Notes: generated by a model from the sequence alone, not told the origin. 64,000 nt of DNA from Bacillus smithii (GCF_001050115.1 NZ_CP012024.1:724001-788000); one strand, 5' to 3'; shown: positions 21,875 to 32,222, numbered from the stretch's first letter. Numbers and translations: made by a program.

Positions 21875-22780
21875 ATGAACATTGATCATATTGAAGCTTT
21901 TATGTATGTCGTCCATTTTAACAGCATTCATAAAGCAGCGAACGCTTTGTTTTTATCACAGCCAACGGTTACGGCGCGGATCAAAGCATTGGAACGAGAA
22001 TTGGATACAGAACTGTTTGAACGGGAGGGTAGAGGCATCAAGCTGACGGAAAAGGGGGAAATGTTTATTCCGTATGCTGAGCAGATTATCCGCACTTTTC
22101 AGCAAGGAAAAAAACTATTGAAAAAAAGAGCGGATCAGGAAGAGGTAGTCATTGGGGCCAATATCATTACATCTCAATATTTTATCCCCATTGCACTGCC
22201 GCTTTGGAAAAAAGCACATCCGGAACTCCGGTTTAAATTTATTTCAGCGTCTAACGAGGTGCTAGTAGATAAGCTGCTCCAAAAGCAGATTGATGTGGCG
22301 TTCATGAAAGAAGTGTCGCATCAAGCATTGCAGCATCAACCGCTTCTTGACAATTCAATACGGCTTGTCGTAAAGCCGGGACATCCTTTTCAGTTTCAGT
22401 CAAAGTTATCCGCACAGCAATTGGCTCTTGAACCAATGGTCTTTTTTGAATGCGGAGCGTTCGACTGGAATCGTGTACACAAAATTTTTGAAGTGGCGAA
22501 CGTGGAACCGCGAATTGAATTTCACGTGGATCATCTTGAAGTGGCAAAATCACTCATTCAAAGCGGCAACGGGTTCGGATTTCTGCCATATTTATGCGTT
22601 AAACATGAACTGGAAACAGGCCAGCTGGTGGAAGTCAATGTCGATCATTTGATGATGCTGAAACAGCATATTCATGGAACATATTATGGACCGGAGCCTC
22701 CTTTTTTATGGAATGACATTCTTTTGTCGATTGAACAATTTGAAAAGAATGCTGTTTCATCATTCTCTCGAACAAATTGA
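21875..22780 (+). CDS. LysR-family regulator of the sulfur operon (YtlI-like)
   Basis: A 301-residue LysR-type activator. The N-terminal winged helix-turn-helix reads 'FNSIHKAANALFLSQPTVTARIKALE', and the effector domain follows from about residue 90. Its neighbours are monooxygenases and a cystine-type importer. In B. subtilis YtlI activates the ytmI operon of the same content in response to sulfur limitation; the same role is inferred here. An in-frame upstream ATG lies in the T-rich leader without a ribosome-binding site; the chosen ATG follows GGGGTGGAG. Unlike B. subtilis, where ytlI is divergent, it reads in the same direction as the operon. Confidence 0.82.
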   Translation: MNIDHIEAFMYVVHFNSIHKAANALFLSQPTVTARIKALERELDTELFEREGRGIKLTEKGEMFIPYAEQIIRTFQQGKKLLKKRADQEEVVIGANIITSQYFIPIALPLWKKAHPELRFKFISASNEVLVDKLLQKQIDVAFMKEVSHQALQHQPLLDNSIRLVVKPGHPFQFQSKLSAQQLALEPMVFFECGAFDWNRVHKIFEVANVEPRIEFHVDHLEVAKSLIQSGNGFGFLPYLCVKHELETGQLVEVNVDHLMMLKQHIHGTYYGPEPPFLWNDILLSIEQFEKNAVSSFSRTN

Positions 22781-22924
22781 TAAATTTTATTAATGAATCG
22801 CTTAAATCTTTCTATCGCTTGAAGTATTGCTTTTTCGCTATTTCCGGTGATAGGATAAATACCAACAAATAAAACAAATTAATCACACCTGTAAACTAAG
22901 AATAAAAACAGGAGGAAATTGGAT

Positions 22925-23956
22925 ATGAGTTATCAGCTTGGATTGTTAGATCAAAGCCCGATCCTTGAAGGCTCTTCAGCTGTTGACGCCTTGCAGCAAA
23001 CCGTTCGCCTGGCCCAAAAAGCAGAAGAATGGGGTTACTCGCGCTTCTGGGTGTCAGAGCATCATCATTCGGAACAGGTAGCGGGGTCGTCTCCGGAAGT
23101 TTTAATGTCATATTTGCTTGCCAGAACGAAGTCGATTCGCATCGGATCAGGAGGAGTCATGCTTCAACATTATAGTCCTTTTAAAGTTGCGGAAAATTTT
23201 CATGTTTTGTCTACTCTTGCTCCCGGAAGAGTCGATCTTGGGATCGGGAAGGCTCCGGGCGGCCTGCCGTTATCGACAAAGGCGTTGCAGTTTGGCACCG
23301 TGAATGACGGACAAGATTTTGAAGAAAGATTTCTTTTTTTGAAAAAATTAATTGAAAATTCAGTGGATGAAGATCATCCGCTCGCCGGTATTGAAGCGAC
23401 ACCTATACCGCCGGAAAAACCCAACCTTTTTTTACTCGGGGCCAGTCCCAGAAGCGCTCAGCTGGCAGCTGACCTTCAAATTCCTTTTGTATTCGCCTTG
23501 TTTATTAATGGCGACGTAAAGGTGCTGGAAGAATCGGCGCACGTTTATCGCAACGGCTATCCGGACGGACGTTTTCTGCTATCCCTTGCAGCAGTCGCTG
23601 CCGATTCGCAAAAAGAGGCCGAAGAACTGGCGAAAGATCAAAAAATGTATAAAGTCCATCTGCAAAGCGGCCGTATTGTCACGGTTTCTACATTGGAACA
23701 AGCACATGCTTTCGGCAAACAAGCGGAGCAGTCTTATGAAGTGGAAGAACAAGCGAGCTATATCATTGCCGGAACCTCTGTCTATGTAAAAAAAGTCTTA
23801 AATAAATTCCATGCATCCTATCAAGTGGATGAATTTATTTTGCATTCCCCTGTTCAAAAGGTAGAAGAACGGATTCGGTCTTTTCAGCTGTTAAGTCCAA
23901 ACGGCTCGAATGACGATTATTTAACCGAAGAAGAGGGTGAAACTTATGTCTCATAA
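22925..23956 (+). CDS. Luciferase-like flavin monooxygenase (YtmO-like)
   Basis: A 343-residue bacterial-luciferase-superfamily protein: N-terminal '[14 protein letters not shown]', '[19 protein letters not shown]' (conserved His pair), '[17 protein letters not shown]' and '[16 protein letters not shown]', where reduced FMN binds. The ytmI operon of B. subtilis has a similar protein, YtmO, thought to help oxidise organosulfur compounds; its own reaction is not established. GGAGG sits 9 bases before the ATG; an alternative TTG six bases upstream is too close to it. The end overlaps the next gene by 11 bases. Confidence 0.85.
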   Translation: MSYQLGLLDQSPILEGSSAVDALQQTVRLAQKAEEWGYSRFWVSEHHHSEQVAGSSPEVLMSYLLARTKSIRIGSGGVMLQHYSPFKVAENFHVLSTLAPGRVDLGIGKAPGGLPLSTKALQFGTVNDGQDFEERFLFLKKLIENSVDEDHPLAGIEATPIPPEKPNLFLLGASPRSAQLAADLQIPFVFALFINGDVKVLEESAHVYRNGYPDGRFLLSLAAVAADSQKEAEELAKDQKMYKVHLQSGRIVTVSTLEQAHAFGKQAEQSYEVEEQASYIIAGTSVYVKKVLNKFHASYQVDEFILHSPVQKVEERIRSFQLLSPNGSNDDYLTEEEGETYVS

Positions 23957-25286
23957 AAAACAGATTCAATTGGGGATTATGTTGCACGGCCCGGGAAGTC
24001 ACATGAACGCCTGGAAAGATCCAAGTGTTCCAAAAGATGCCAGTGTTAACTTTCAGTATTACAAGTCTATTACTCGACAAGCTGAAGAAGCCGGATTTTC
24101 TTTTGCTTTTGTTGCTGATGGACTATATATAAATGAAAAATCCATTCCTCATTTCTTGAATCGGTTTGAACCCATCACCATCTTATCTTCTCTCGCGTCA
24201 GTAACATCGAGAATAGGGCTGGTCGGTACGATATCAACCACTTACAGTGAGCCATTTACGGTTGCCCGCCAGTTAGCATCGCTGGATAAAATCAGCGGGG
24301 GGCGTGCTGGATGGAATGTTGTCACTTCTCCTTTAGAGGGATCTGCAAAGAACTACAATAAAGGTGAACATCCATCGCATTCTCTTCGATATGAGATAGC
24401 GGCAGAATTTTTGCAAGTAGTAAAAGGATTGTGGGATTCATGGGAAGACGATGCTTTTATACGAAATCGGCAAACCGGACAGTTTTTTGATCGAAATAAG
24501 GTTCATGTATTGAATCATAAAGGTCGTTTCTTTTCTGTCGAAGGACCGTTAAATATTGAACGTTCGAGTCAAGGGCAGCCCGTCATATTCCAAGCAGGTT
24601 CTTCTGAAGCCGGTAAAAATTTGGCTGCAAAAGAGGCGGATGCTGTTTTTACCAATGCAGAAACTCTCGAACAGGCCCAAGCTTTTTATAAGGATGTAAA
24701 ACTGCGGGCAGAAGCAAACGGACGGAGCAGAGACGAGATTCTCATTTTCCCGGGGATTCATCCGATTGTCGGTGCAACTATAGAAGAAGCGGAAGAAAAA
24801 TACGAAGCGATTCAAAACCTTGTGTCGATTGAAGAAGCTCTCGATTATTTAGGACGATACTTTGATCACTTCGATTTCAGTGTATTTCCGCTTGATGAGC
24901 CGTTTCCTGATATAGGCGATGTCGGGAAAAATAGCTTCCGGTCGACAACCGATCAAATTAAGCAAAATGCCCGCGAAAAGAACTTAACGCTTCGAGAAGT
25001 GGCCTTGCAAGTTACGACACCGAAAAGCGTTTTTTTCGGTACGTATGAGCAAGTAGCCGAACAATTGATTGCCTGGGTGGAAGGAAATGGAGCGGATGGA
25101 TTTATTTTTGGCCCGCCTGTTCTTGGCAGCGGCTTAACCGATTTTATCCGGCACGTCATTCCGATTTTGGAAGAACGCGGCTACTACAGCAGGGAGTACA
25201 GAAGTGAAACATTAAGAGGAAACTTAGGACTGCCGTTTAAAGAAAATCGCTATGCAAACAAAAAAGAAAATCATTTTATTAACTAG
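23946..25286 (+). CDS. FMN-dependent monooxygenase of the NtaA/SnaA/DszA family (YtnJ-like)
   Basis: A 446-residue flavin-dependent monooxygenase. Features are '[21 protein letters not shown]' at the start, 'FVADGLYI', '[44 protein letters not shown]' in the core (cofactor side of the barrel) and '[10 protein letters not shown]'. B. subtilis YtnJ and YxeK belong here; they break the C-S bond of N-acetylated S-alkyl or S-(2-succino)cysteine (established for that pathway). It needs reduced FMN. The start overlaps the ytmO-like gene; GAGGG precedes the ATG. Confidence 0.88.
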   Translation: MSHKKQIQLGIMLHGPGSHMNAWKDPSVPKDASVNFQYYKSITRQAEEAGFSFAFVADGLYINEKSIPHFLNRFEPITILSSLASVTSRIGLVGTISTTYSEPFTVARQLASLDKISGGRAGWNVVTSPLEGSAKNYNKGEHPSHSLRYEIAAEFLQVVKGLWDSWEDDAFIRNRQTGQFFDRNKVHVLNHKGRFFSVEGPLNIERSSQGQPVIFQAGSSEAGKNLAAKEADAVFTNAETLEQAQAFYKDVKLRAEANGRSRDEILIFPGIHPIVGATIEEAEEKYEAIQNLVSIEEALDYLGRYFDHFDFSVFPLDEPFPDIGDVGKNSFRSTTDQIKQNAREKNLTLREVALQVTTPKSVFFGTYEQVAEQLIAWVEGNGADGFIFGPPVLGSGLTDFIRHVIPILEERGYYSREYRSETLRGNLGLPFKENRYANKKENHFIN

Positions 25287-25299
25287 GGAGGAACGATAA

Positions 25300-25560
25300 A
25301 TGGGAGAGAAAGCGTTATCAGTAGTGGTTTGGGCAAAAGAAGGATGTCGTTATTGTGAAGAAGTAAAACAATTTTTAGAAGAAAAAGGTATTCGTTATCA
25401 AACGGTGGATGTAACCAATCATGATGAACTCCGTGATATTTTAGAAATTAAATATGGTATCCGCCATGTACCAATTGTTGAAATCGGTCGTGGAGACGTG
25501 TACGAAGGTATCACGCAAATCGGGATCACAAATCTTGAAAAAGCATTGAGTACTCATTAG
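25300..25560 (+). CDS. Glutaredoxin-like protein (YtnI-like)
   Basis: An 86-residue thioredoxin-fold protein with the redox motif Cys-Arg-Tyr-Cys at residues 16-19 ('AKEGCRYCEEVKQFL') and the cis-proline segment 'IRHVPIVEIG'. YtnI has the same place in the B. subtilis operon. The role, perhaps thiol chemistry on the released cysteine, is inferred. GGGAGG lies before the ATG, 13 bases after the preceding stop. Confidence 0.88.
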   Translation: MGEKALSVVVWAKEGCRYCEEVKQFLEEKGIRYQTVDVTNHDELRDILEIKYGIRHVPIVEIGRGDVYEGITQIGITNLEKALSTH

Positions 25561-25892
25561 TAATCATATGTTTCATTTTTGATTTAAAACCGACTAAATG
25601 AATTTGTTTAATGATGATTAATAAATGTGCGCCTGTCTTTGCGATAAAGCTTTATAAGCGTGCCGGCATATTCATGAGTACAATATAAATTTTTTTATAT
25701 CAAACTAGCTTACTACAGTTGGCAATCTATTACTTTTTGATTGCTATTTGTTGAAAAAGGATGTGTGTTCTTTCATCAAGTGTTTTCCGTTTTTTACAAC
25801 AAACGATGCGAGAAAATGAGCTAACACTGCCCTTTTCGGCAAAAATTATTAAGAACCGATTGTGAGCAGAAATGGTGAGTGGAGGAAAGAGG
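25561..25892. other. Gap inside the sulfur operon
   Basis: About 330 bases without a gene between the glutaredoxin-like and binding-protein genes. I see no strong terminator. A second promoter for the transporter genes may lie here, but I could not place one confidently. Confidence 0.4.
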
Positions 25893-26732
25893 ATGAAGAA
25901 AAAGATCTGGTTTATTGTGACATTGCTATTTACATTTTTTCTGGGAGCTTGCTCGCCAAAAGAAGGAGCAGTTTCATCAACTGATGCCAATGCAGATTCG
26001 AGTTCCAAAGATACAAAAAAAGGGGTACAAACCATCATCGTTGGTACCGGAACACAGTTTCCTAATATATGCTTCCTTGATAAAAACGGAAAATTGACTG
26101 GATATGATGTAGAGCTCGTTCGTGAAATTGACAAAAAACTTCCTGAATATCAGTTTAAATTTAAAACGATGGAATTTTCTAATCTATTATTAAGTCTTGA
26201 AACAAGAAAAATTGATTTTATTGCCCATGAAATGGAAGTAAATAAAGAGAGGAAAGCCAAGTTCCTGTTTAACAAAGTTCCTTACAATGTTTTCCCTCTA
26301 AAAGTAGTGGTTCATAAAGATAATAACGATATTAAATCGATTAAAGATTTAAGAGGTAAAAAAGTCGTCGTAAGTGCCACAAGCAATGCGGCCGTTTTTC
26401 TAGAAAAATACAATAAAGATCATAATGCAGGCATTAATATAGTGTATTCCGGCCAAGGATCAGATGATACAGTCAACCAAATACGTACAGGAAGGGCAGA
26501 TGCGACCATTTCAACACCATTTGCCGTTGATTTCTTGAACAAATCAGCTGATGCACAAGAAAAAGTAGTGGGCAATACCCTTTCCGACTCGAAAGTGTAT
26601 TTCTTATTTAGAAAGGATGAAACGAAACTTCAAAAACGTGTTGATGAAGCTCTTCGAGAACTTAAGAAGGAAGGCGTTGTGAAAAAATTGAGCCAAAAAT
26701 GGCTGGGAGCGGATTACTCAGTTGGGTTTTAA
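25893..26732 (+). CDS. tcyJ: Substrate-binding lipoprotein of a cystine-type ABC importer
   Basis: A 279-residue lipoprotein: positively charged start, hydrophobic stretch and the lipobox LGAC with the lipidated Cys20. The mature part is a family-3 amino-acid binding protein ('GTQFPNICFLDKNGKLTGYDVELVREI', 'SIKDLRGKKVVVSATSNAAV'). It delivers substrate to the two permeases encoded next. B. subtilis has two such proteins here (TcyJ and TcyK); only one is present, so the J or K label is a matter of choice. The likely ligand is L-cystine or S-modified cysteine. Seven codons of in-frame upstream sequence are excluded because GGAGG lies right before the chosen ATG. Confidence 0.85.
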   Translation: MKKKIWFIVTLLFTFFLGACSPKEGAVSSTDANADSSSKDTKKGVQTIIVGTGTQFPNICFLDKNGKLTGYDVELVREIDKKLPEYQFKFKTMEFSNLLLSLETRKIDFIAHEMEVNKERKAKFLFNKVPYNVFPLKVVVHKDNNDIKSIKDLRGKKVVVSATSNAAVFLEKYNKDHNAGINIVYSGQGSDDTVNQIRTGRADATISTPFAVDFLNKSADAQEKVVGNTLSDSKVYFLFRKDETKLQKRVDEALRELKKEGVVKKLSQKWLGADYSVGF

Positions 26733-26766
26733 TTTGAACGATGAAATAAAAGGAGGGATTTAAGGA

Positions 26767-27471
26767 TTGGGTAAAGCATTTGACATTACATTAGTCGGTG
26801 ATTTTATACCACAGCTTATTCAATATTTGGGTGTCACTCTTCAAATTTTAGCCGTTTCTATTGTACTTGGAATCATTATAGGAATCATAGCCGCTATCTT
26901 GCGGCTTTTCCGCATTCCAATTTTGTCGCAGCTGGTGGTCGTCTATGTTTCTTTTATTCGTGGCACACCGATATTAATTCAGCTATTTTTGATTTTTTAC
27001 GGTATCCCTTCATTATTTCAATTAATCAATATCGATCTGTCAAAAGTGGATCCTTTATATTCTGTCATTGTTGCTTATGCATTCAATAATGGCGCCGTTT
27101 TTTCCGAAATATTTAGAGGAGCCGTGCAAGCCGTTGATTATGGACAAACGGAAGCTGCGTATTCTGTCGGGATGAGTGAGTCGCAAAATTTTTTCCGCAT
27201 CATTGTTCCTCAAGCCGTTGGTATTGCATTCCCGAATATTGCCAACACCGTTATTAGTTCGCTGAAAGATACATCTTTAGCCTTTACGATCGGTGTGATG
27301 GATATGGTTGGTCGAGGAGAAACATTGATTGCTTCCACAACTCACGCACTGGAAGTATATATTTCACTTTCAGTTGTTTATTACATTGTGGTTGTCCTTC
27401 TTGAAAAAATATTCCGTTGGTTTGAAAAACGGGTAATTCGACATAAGTCCGGGGAAGTTTCTTCGGTATAG
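26767..27471 (+). CDS. tcyL: Cystine-type ABC permease (TcyL-like)
   Basis: A 234-residue permease of the HisM/GlnP amino-acid family with five membrane helices. The cytoplasmic EAA loop reads '[26 protein letters not shown]', which docks on the ATPase. 'YVSFIRGTPILIQLFLIFYGIP' is the usual second-helix segment. TTG start about 10 bases behind GGAGGG. It probably pairs with the next gene product as a heterodimer. Confidence 0.88.
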   Translation: MGKAFDITLVGDFIPQLIQYLGVTLQILAVSIVLGIIIGIIAAILRLFRIPILSQLVVVYVSFIRGTPILIQLFLIFYGIPSLFQLINIDLSKVDPLYSVIVAYAFNNGAVFSEIFRGAVQAVDYGQTEAAYSVGMSESQNFFRIIVPQAVGIAFPNIANTVISSLKDTSLAFTIGVMDMVGRGETLIASTTHALEVYISLSVVYYIVVVLLEKIFRWFEKRVIRHKSGEVSSV

Positions 27472-27498
27472 CCAAAACGGTGTAAAGGAGGGATGGAA

Positions 27499-28197
27499 TT
27501 GGTCATTGATATTCCTTTTATATGGACGGCATTGAAGGAAATTATTAAAGCACTTCCGCTAACTTTGATGCTGACAGTCATACCAATTATTGTTGGATTT
27601 TTCATTGGACTGGTTGTAGCTCTTATTCGCGTGTATGAAGTAAAGGGGTTGTCTGCTGTTGCAAATGGATATGTTTCGTTTTTACGAGGAACTCCAATTA
27701 TTATGCATATAATGCTCATTTATTTTGGGCTGCCGATGCTCCTCCAAGCGGCAGATCCGAAATTAGCCATTTCATCTATTCCCGTTAGTGTATTTGTACT
27801 GACAGCTCTTTCATTAAGTGCCGGCGCCTACTTATCTGAAGTCATTCGCTCAGGCATTATTTCTATTCCGAAAGGCCAGGCTGAAGCAGCGTATTCAGTT
27901 GGTATGAGCACGTTTCAAATGATGGTTCGCATTATTCTTCCACAGGCTTTGTCGCAATCCATTCCTAATTTTACTAATATTTTTATCGGTTTTTTGCACA
28001 CAACCTCTATTGCCTTTATAGTTTCAGAAAAAGAATTGACGGGAGCAGCAAAAATTGTTGCATCAAATAATTTAAAGTTCCTCGAAGCATACATCGCAGC
28101 GGGAATCATTTATTGGGTGGTTACAATTCTAGTTGAATCGATTTCATTGTTATTGGAGAAAAAAGCCACATCCTATGCTAGGGGAGGGGTTCGATGA
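27499..28197 (+). CDS. tcyM: Cystine-type ABC permease (TcyM-like)
   Basis: A 232-residue paralogue of the preceding permease, with '[22 protein letters not shown]' and the EAA loop '[26 protein letters not shown]'. An ATG two codons upstream touches the ribosome-binding site AAGGAGGG, so the TTG with a 7-base spacing is preferred; the ATG remains possible. The stop codon overlaps the start of the ATPase gene (ATGA), a sign of coupled translation. Confidence 0.85.
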   Translation: MVIDIPFIWTALKEIIKALPLTLMLTVIPIIVGFFIGLVVALIRVYEVKGLSAVANGYVSFLRGTPIIMHIMLIYFGLPMLLQAADPKLAISSIPVSVFVLTALSLSAGAYLSEVIRSGIISIPKGQAEAAYSVGMSTFQMMVRIILPQALSQSIPNFTNIFIGFLHTTSIAFIVSEKELTGAAKIVASNNLKFLEAYIAAGIIYWVVTILVESISLLLEKKATSYARGGVR

Positions 28198-28964
28198 TTT
28201 ATTTACACGGTATAAAAAAAGCATTTGGGAATCATGAAGTTTTAAAAGGGATAAATTTGACTATCGAAAAAGGAAAAGTCGTCACAATTCTAGGTCCAAG
28301 CGGTTCCGGGAAAACGACTCTGTTAAGGTGCATAAATTTTCTTGAAAAACCGGATGAAGGAATCGTTCAGGTAGGTGATGTAAAGGTTGAAGCAGTAAAA
28401 GCAAACAAAAAAGAAATTCTTTCATTAAGAAAACAATCAGCGATGGTTTTTCAACATTATAATTTGTTCGCTCATAAAACAGTCCTTGGAAATGTAATGG
28501 AAGGACTGATTGTGGCTAAAAAAATGAATAAAGAGGAGGCGAGGGAACGGAGCGAACAGGTGCTTGAAAAAGTCGGATTATTGGATAAATTAAATTATTT
28601 TCCAAGTCAACTTTCGGGAGGTCAGCAGCAACGTGTCGGCATTGCTCGTGCTCTTGCGTTAAATCCGGAAGTGATTCTTTTCGATGAACCGACTTCGGCG
28701 CTTGATCCCGAGCTTGTCGGAGAAGTGCTGACTGTCATTAAAGATATTGCCGATGAAGGGATTACCATGCTTATTGTGACACATGAAATGAATTTCGCCC
28801 GCTATGTATCGGATCAAGTGTTGTTTATGGATGGCGGATTGATTATAGAAAAAGGCTCGCCCTATGAGATTTTTACAAAGCCAAAAGAAGAACGGACACG
28901 AAAATTTTTAAAGCGGATTTCAGGGGAAACGTCTGTCAGCTGGCTTCAGGAAACAGCACATTAA
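28194..28964 (+). CDS. tcyN: Cystine-type ABC importer ATPase (TcyN-like)
   Basis: A 256-residue ATP-binding subunit of the polar amino-acid type: Walker A '[12 protein letters not shown]', Q-loop '[13 protein letters not shown]', signature '[15 protein letters not shown]', Walker B '[14 protein letters not shown]' and switch 'VTHEM'. It completes the importer with the binding protein and the two permeases. The closing part '[15 protein letters not shown]' is typical. The frame is intact and the length usual. Confidence 0.92.
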   Translation: MIYLHGIKKAFGNHEVLKGINLTIEKGKVVTILGPSGSGKTTLLRCINFLEKPDEGIVQVGDVKVEAVKANKKEILSLRKQSAMVFQHYNLFAHKTVLGNVMEGLIVAKKMNKEEARERSEQVLEKVGLLDKLNYFPSQLSGGQQQRVGIARALALNPEVILFDEPTSALDPELVGEVLTVIKDIADEGITMLIVTHEMNFARYVSDQVLFMDGGLIIEKGSPYEIFTKPKEERTRKFLKRISGETSVSWLQETAH

Positions 28965-28987
28965 ATAAGAAGGGAAGGATTGTAAAC

Positions 28988-29527
28988 GTGATCCATAATG
29001 TACAGATACGTGACATGTTGGTTGAGGAAAAAGAAGTAGTTCGTCAGCTTCTAATTGACAGCTATCGCCAGTATGAGTCTGAATATCAAGATCCGGATGT
29101 TTGGGCCGAATATTTAGACCATATTGCGTTTTCTGTGGATAATCCGGATGTGGATCGGATTTTGGTGGCGAGAAGCGGGCAGGATATTCTCGGGACGCTG
29201 CAGCTGTTCGAGTCCTCGGAAAAGGCGTATGACCGGCCGGAACTGAACATCTTTTCTCCGATCGTACGGCTGTTGGCGGTTCATCCGAAGGCAAGAGGAC
29301 ATGGAATTGCACAAAAATTGTTGAAAGAGAGTATTCGATACGCGCAATCAAAAGGAGCGGCAAATTTGTATTTGCACTCAAGCGATAAAATGCAAAAAGC
29401 CATACAGTTGTATGAATGGCTCGGATTTAAACGAGATAAGTCCAAGGACTTTCAAAACCATGATATTTTAGTTAAGTGCTTTCGATTTGATATTAAAAAG
29501 GAGGCATCCGTTTATGAGTCCATCTAG
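28988..29527 (+). CDS. GNAT-family N-acetyltransferase (YtmI-like)
   Basis: A 179-residue GNAT protein; the acetyl-CoA loop is in 'VRLLAVHPKARGHGIAQKLLKESI' (R/Q-x-x-G-x-G/A type). In B. subtilis YtmI acetylates the amino group of the S-modified cysteine before oxidative cleavage (established for the S-(2-succino)cysteine pathway); the same step is inferred. GTG start with GGGAAGG 8 bases upstream. It overlaps the following deacetylase gene by 14 bases, which pairs acetylation and deacetylation in one transcript. Confidence 0.85.
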   Translation: MIHNVQIRDMLVEEKEVVRQLLIDSYRQYESEYQDPDVWAEYLDHIAFSVDNPDVDRILVARSGQDILGTLQLFESSEKAYDRPELNIFSPIVRLLAVHPKARGHGIAQKLLKESIRYAQSKGAANLYLHSSDKMQKAIQLYEWLGFKRDKSKDFQNHDILVKCFRFDIKKEASVYESI

Positions 29528-30689
29528 TCTGGAAGACCGCTTAATTGCGATCCGACGCCATTTGCATCAATATCCGGAGTTGTCGAAAGAGGAGTTTGAA
29601 ACGACAAAATCGATCGAGAAGTGGCTTCGTGAAGAGGATATTGACATCAGAGAAACTTCGCTAAAAACGGGTGTTTTTGCGGACATAAAAGGGAAAACAC
29701 TCGGGCCTACGATTGCCGTACGCGCGGATATCGATGCACTTCCAATTGAAGAAAAGACAGGTTTGCCCTTTTCGTCCAAAATAAAAGGAAAAATGCATGC
29801 GTGTGGCCATGATTTTCATACTGCGGCTGCCATTGGTGCCGCTTATTTATTAAAAAAGCATCAGTCCGAATTAAATGGAACAATCCGTTTTCTCTTTCAG
29901 CCGGCTGAGGAATCAGGTGCAGGTGCAGATAAGGTAATCAAAGACGGTCAACTTGAAAACGTCGATGCAATCATTGGTCTTCATAACAAACCGGATTTGC
30001 CGGTAGGGACGGTCGGGCTCAAAAACGGTCCATTGATGGCAGCGGTTGATCGATTTCAAGTGGTCATTCGCGGGACCGGGTCTCATGCAGCCTTGCCGCA
30101 TAAAGGAAAAGATCCTATTATCGCGTCCGCACAGCTTATTACCGCTCTGCAAACGATTGTCAGTCGGAATGTATCACCTTTTCAAAGCGCAGTGGTCAGC
30201 GTGACAAAAATAGAAGGTGGCAGCACATGGAATGTCATTCCGGGGGATGTAACGCTTGATGGCACAATCCGGACATTTGATTCCGTCATTCGTGAAGAAG
30301 TGAAAGAGCGCTTTTATACAGTGGTGGAGCATATTGCGAAGGTTTATTCACAGGAATTTGTGATTCGCTGGTTTGCTGGACCGCCTCCGCTCATCAATGA
30401 TGAAAAGGTGACTGAAACGGCACGCCGATCAGCGCAAAATCTATCCCTTCGTGTCATTGATCCGGAACCGTCAACGGCCGGAGAAGATTTCTCTTACTAC
30501 TTACAGCAAATTCCCGGAACATTTGCCTTTTTCGGGTCAAACGGAAACGAAGATTGGCATCATCCATCATTTACTGTTGATGAAAAGGCCATTATCAAAG
30601 CTGCTTATTTTTTATATGAAACAGCTAAAAACCTGCTTATTGAATACAGCCAAATTAAGGAGAAACAAAAGAGCCATTCGACTTTCTGA
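29514..30689 (+). CDS. M20-family amidohydrolase, N-acetyl-cysteine-conjugate deacetylase type
   Basis: A 391-residue M20D metallopeptidase-like amidohydrolase. Metal and catalytic segments are 'MHACGHDFHTAAAIG', 'PAEESGAGADKVI' with its Glu pair, 'GLHNKPDLPVGTVG' and 'TAGEDFSYY' near the C terminus. Relatives include hippurate hydrolase and the YtnL/YxeP deacetylases that release the amino acid at the end of the sulfur-salvage route. Substrate here is inferred from context. The internal ATG is chosen because AAAGGAGG lies 9 bases ahead of it. Last gene of the operon. Confidence 0.88.
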   Translation: MSPSSLEDRLIAIRRHLHQYPELSKEEFETTKSIEKWLREEDIDIRETSLKTGVFADIKGKTLGPTIAVRADIDALPIEEKTGLPFSSKIKGKMHACGHDFHTAAAIGAAYLLKKHQSELNGTIRFLFQPAEESGAGADKVIKDGQLENVDAIIGLHNKPDLPVGTVGLKNGPLMAAVDRFQVVIRGTGSHAALPHKGKDPIIASAQLITALQTIVSRNVSPFQSAVVSVTKIEGGSTWNVIPGDVTLDGTIRTFDSVIREEVKERFYTVVEHIAKVYSQEFVIRWFAGPPPLINDEKVTETARRSAQNLSLRVIDPEPSTAGEDFSYYLQQIPGTFAFFGSNGNEDWHHPSFTVDEKAIIKAAYFLYETAKNLLIEYSQIKEKQKSHSTF

Positions 30690-30697
30690 AATAGGCC

Positions 30698-30774
30698 GAA
30701 TCCCCCGACGTAGACTGTTAACAAAAAGGCATTTTTCATGTTCTTAAGAGTCTGCATAGAGGGGGATTCTTTAT
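30698..30774 (+). terminator. Large hairpin ending the sulfur operon
   Basis: GAATCCCCC pairs with GGGGGATTC over a long loop that itself holds a TAGACT/AGTCT pairing; TTTAT follows. It begins about 10 bases after the deacetylase stop codon. Confidence 0.6.
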
Positions 30775-30795
30775 AACAAAAGAGCCATTCTTAAA

Positions 30796-30808
30796 AAATG
30801 ATATGTTT
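30796..30808. repeat. Left direct repeat flanking IS30 copy 2
   Basis: AAATGATATGTTT, repeated at 32178-32190. It differs from the repeat at copy 1, so it is target sequence and not part of the element (the shared final TTT is ambiguous). Confidence 0.75.
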
Positions 30809-32177
30809 CTTAAATTGCAATATTAAATGCAACAAGTATTGAAAGACCAGATAACCCATGATTAAGTAGAATCGGGACACTCTGCGCAACTTGACGTGGA
30901 GTGGCGGGCATGGTAGCCTGGTTGGCCCAGCCAGTACCGTATACCTGGCTTCATGGCTGGTAGCCATGCCCGCAGAGGCTCTTTGTCAAGTTGCTAAAAA
31001 CCAACCCTTTGGGTTAGCTGGCTTAAGGTTAAGAAGCTAAGCCAGCTAACTCTATTTGGAAACACTCCTCAGGTGTACGATAATTGAGGATCTTCCTTGG
31101 AAGATGGTTACACCAATTTTCAACATAGGTAATGGTTTCGTCTGCCACAGAGGAAATGGGTCTCCCCTTTGGTATGAAGCGCCTAATAAGGCCATTATGA
31201 CGCTCGTTGGTTCCTCGTTCACAGGATGTGTAAGGGTGTGTAAAATAAACCTCTGTTAGATCTTTTTCAACACTAAGGCCGAGGTCAGCAAATTCAGAAC
31301 CGTTATCAGCCGTAATGGTTTTAAACACTTTAGAGAACCGATTACCATAAGACACTTTCAACTGAGATATGACTTCTGAAACGGATAGACTATCCTTGGC
31401 TGTCACTCTCAAAATTATTTCTTTACGGGTTTTGCGCTCAGTAAGAGTCAATAAGGCCTGATCTTTAGTCTTCTTGCCTATAACCGTATCAATTTCCCAG
31501 TGACCAAACTCTTGGCGTTCATTGACTTCAATTGGTCGCTCATCGATACTGCGTCCTAAGATCTTCTTATTCTTCCGGTTACGTTTTTTCTTGGTGTTCA
31601 GGGTAATTTTCATAGGTAGGTCAATGTTTTTAACGCCTATAAGTCCTAGATCAATATAGTTATAAAGGGTCTTGGTGCAAACCATTTTGTCTTTGAATTT
31701 CCCATCACGTTTGGCTCTCCCACATACCGCATCAGGAGACCATTTCTTATCAAGGATCTGAGTTTCGGCATACTTAATAAACTCGATGGCATCGTCTAGT
31801 TTTAGCTTGCGGCCACAGGCTTTCCTGTTTCTCTCATAGAGAAGTTGACCTGTGTCTGGAAAATAGACATGAACAATTTTCCCGTTGCTTTTTCTTTGTG
31901 GCACTGTACCTCTTCTTAACTCACGGGAGATGGTGCTTTTGTGACAACCAACATAATCTGCAATCTCCTGTTGAGTCTTACCAGCAGCGTGTAAGGCCGC
32001 AATTTTCCCACGGTCATAAGCCGTTAAGTGTTTGAAATGCCGAGCTCCTATGGTAGAATTAGTAATTGCCATAGATAAATCCTCCGTATCGATATTGTTT
32101 TAGTCGACTTAATCATACGTGGTTTATCTATGGTTTTTCATTTTTTATGCTTGTTGCATTTGATTATACAACTAGCC
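30809..32177 (-). mobile_element. IS30-family insertion sequence, copy 2 (1369 bp)
   Basis: Same length and, wherever I compared, same sequence as the copy at 13285-14653, including the structured region and terminal repeats. It lies between the sulfur operon terminator and the second tRNA-Leu gene, so it disrupts no gene. Confidence 0.93.
31029..32072 (-). CDS. IS30-family transposase (copy 2)
   Basis: 347 residues, identical to the copy-1 transposase, with the same helix-turn-helix and DDE residues ('EIDTVIGKK', 'TADNGSEF', 'ERGTNERHNGLI'). Identity of both copies points to very recent transposition. Confidence 0.95.
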   Translation of the reverse strand: MAITNSTIGARHFKHLTAYDRGKIAALHAAGKTQQEIADYVGCHKSTISRELRRGTVPQRKSNGKIVHVYFPDTGQLLYERNRKACGRKLKLDDAIEFIKYAETQILDKKWSPDAVCGRAKRDGKFKDKMVCTKTLYNYIDLGLIGVKNIDLPMKITLNTKKKRNRKNKKILGRSIDERPIEVNERQEFGHWEIDTVIGKKTKDQALLTLTERKTRKEIILRVTAKDSLSVSEVISQLKVSYGNRFSKVFKTITADNGSEFADLGLSVEKDLTEVYFTHPYTSCERGTNERHNGLIRRFIPKGRPISSVADETITYVENWCNHLPRKILNYRTPEECFQIELAGLAS

Positions 32178-32190
32178 AAATGATATGTTT
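32178..32190. repeat. Right direct repeat flanking IS30 copy 2
   Basis: AAATGATATGTTT, matching the left flank of this copy. Confidence 0.75.
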
Positions 32191-32222
32191 TTAAAACACT
32201 TTTATATTTGTAAAAAAAGATA

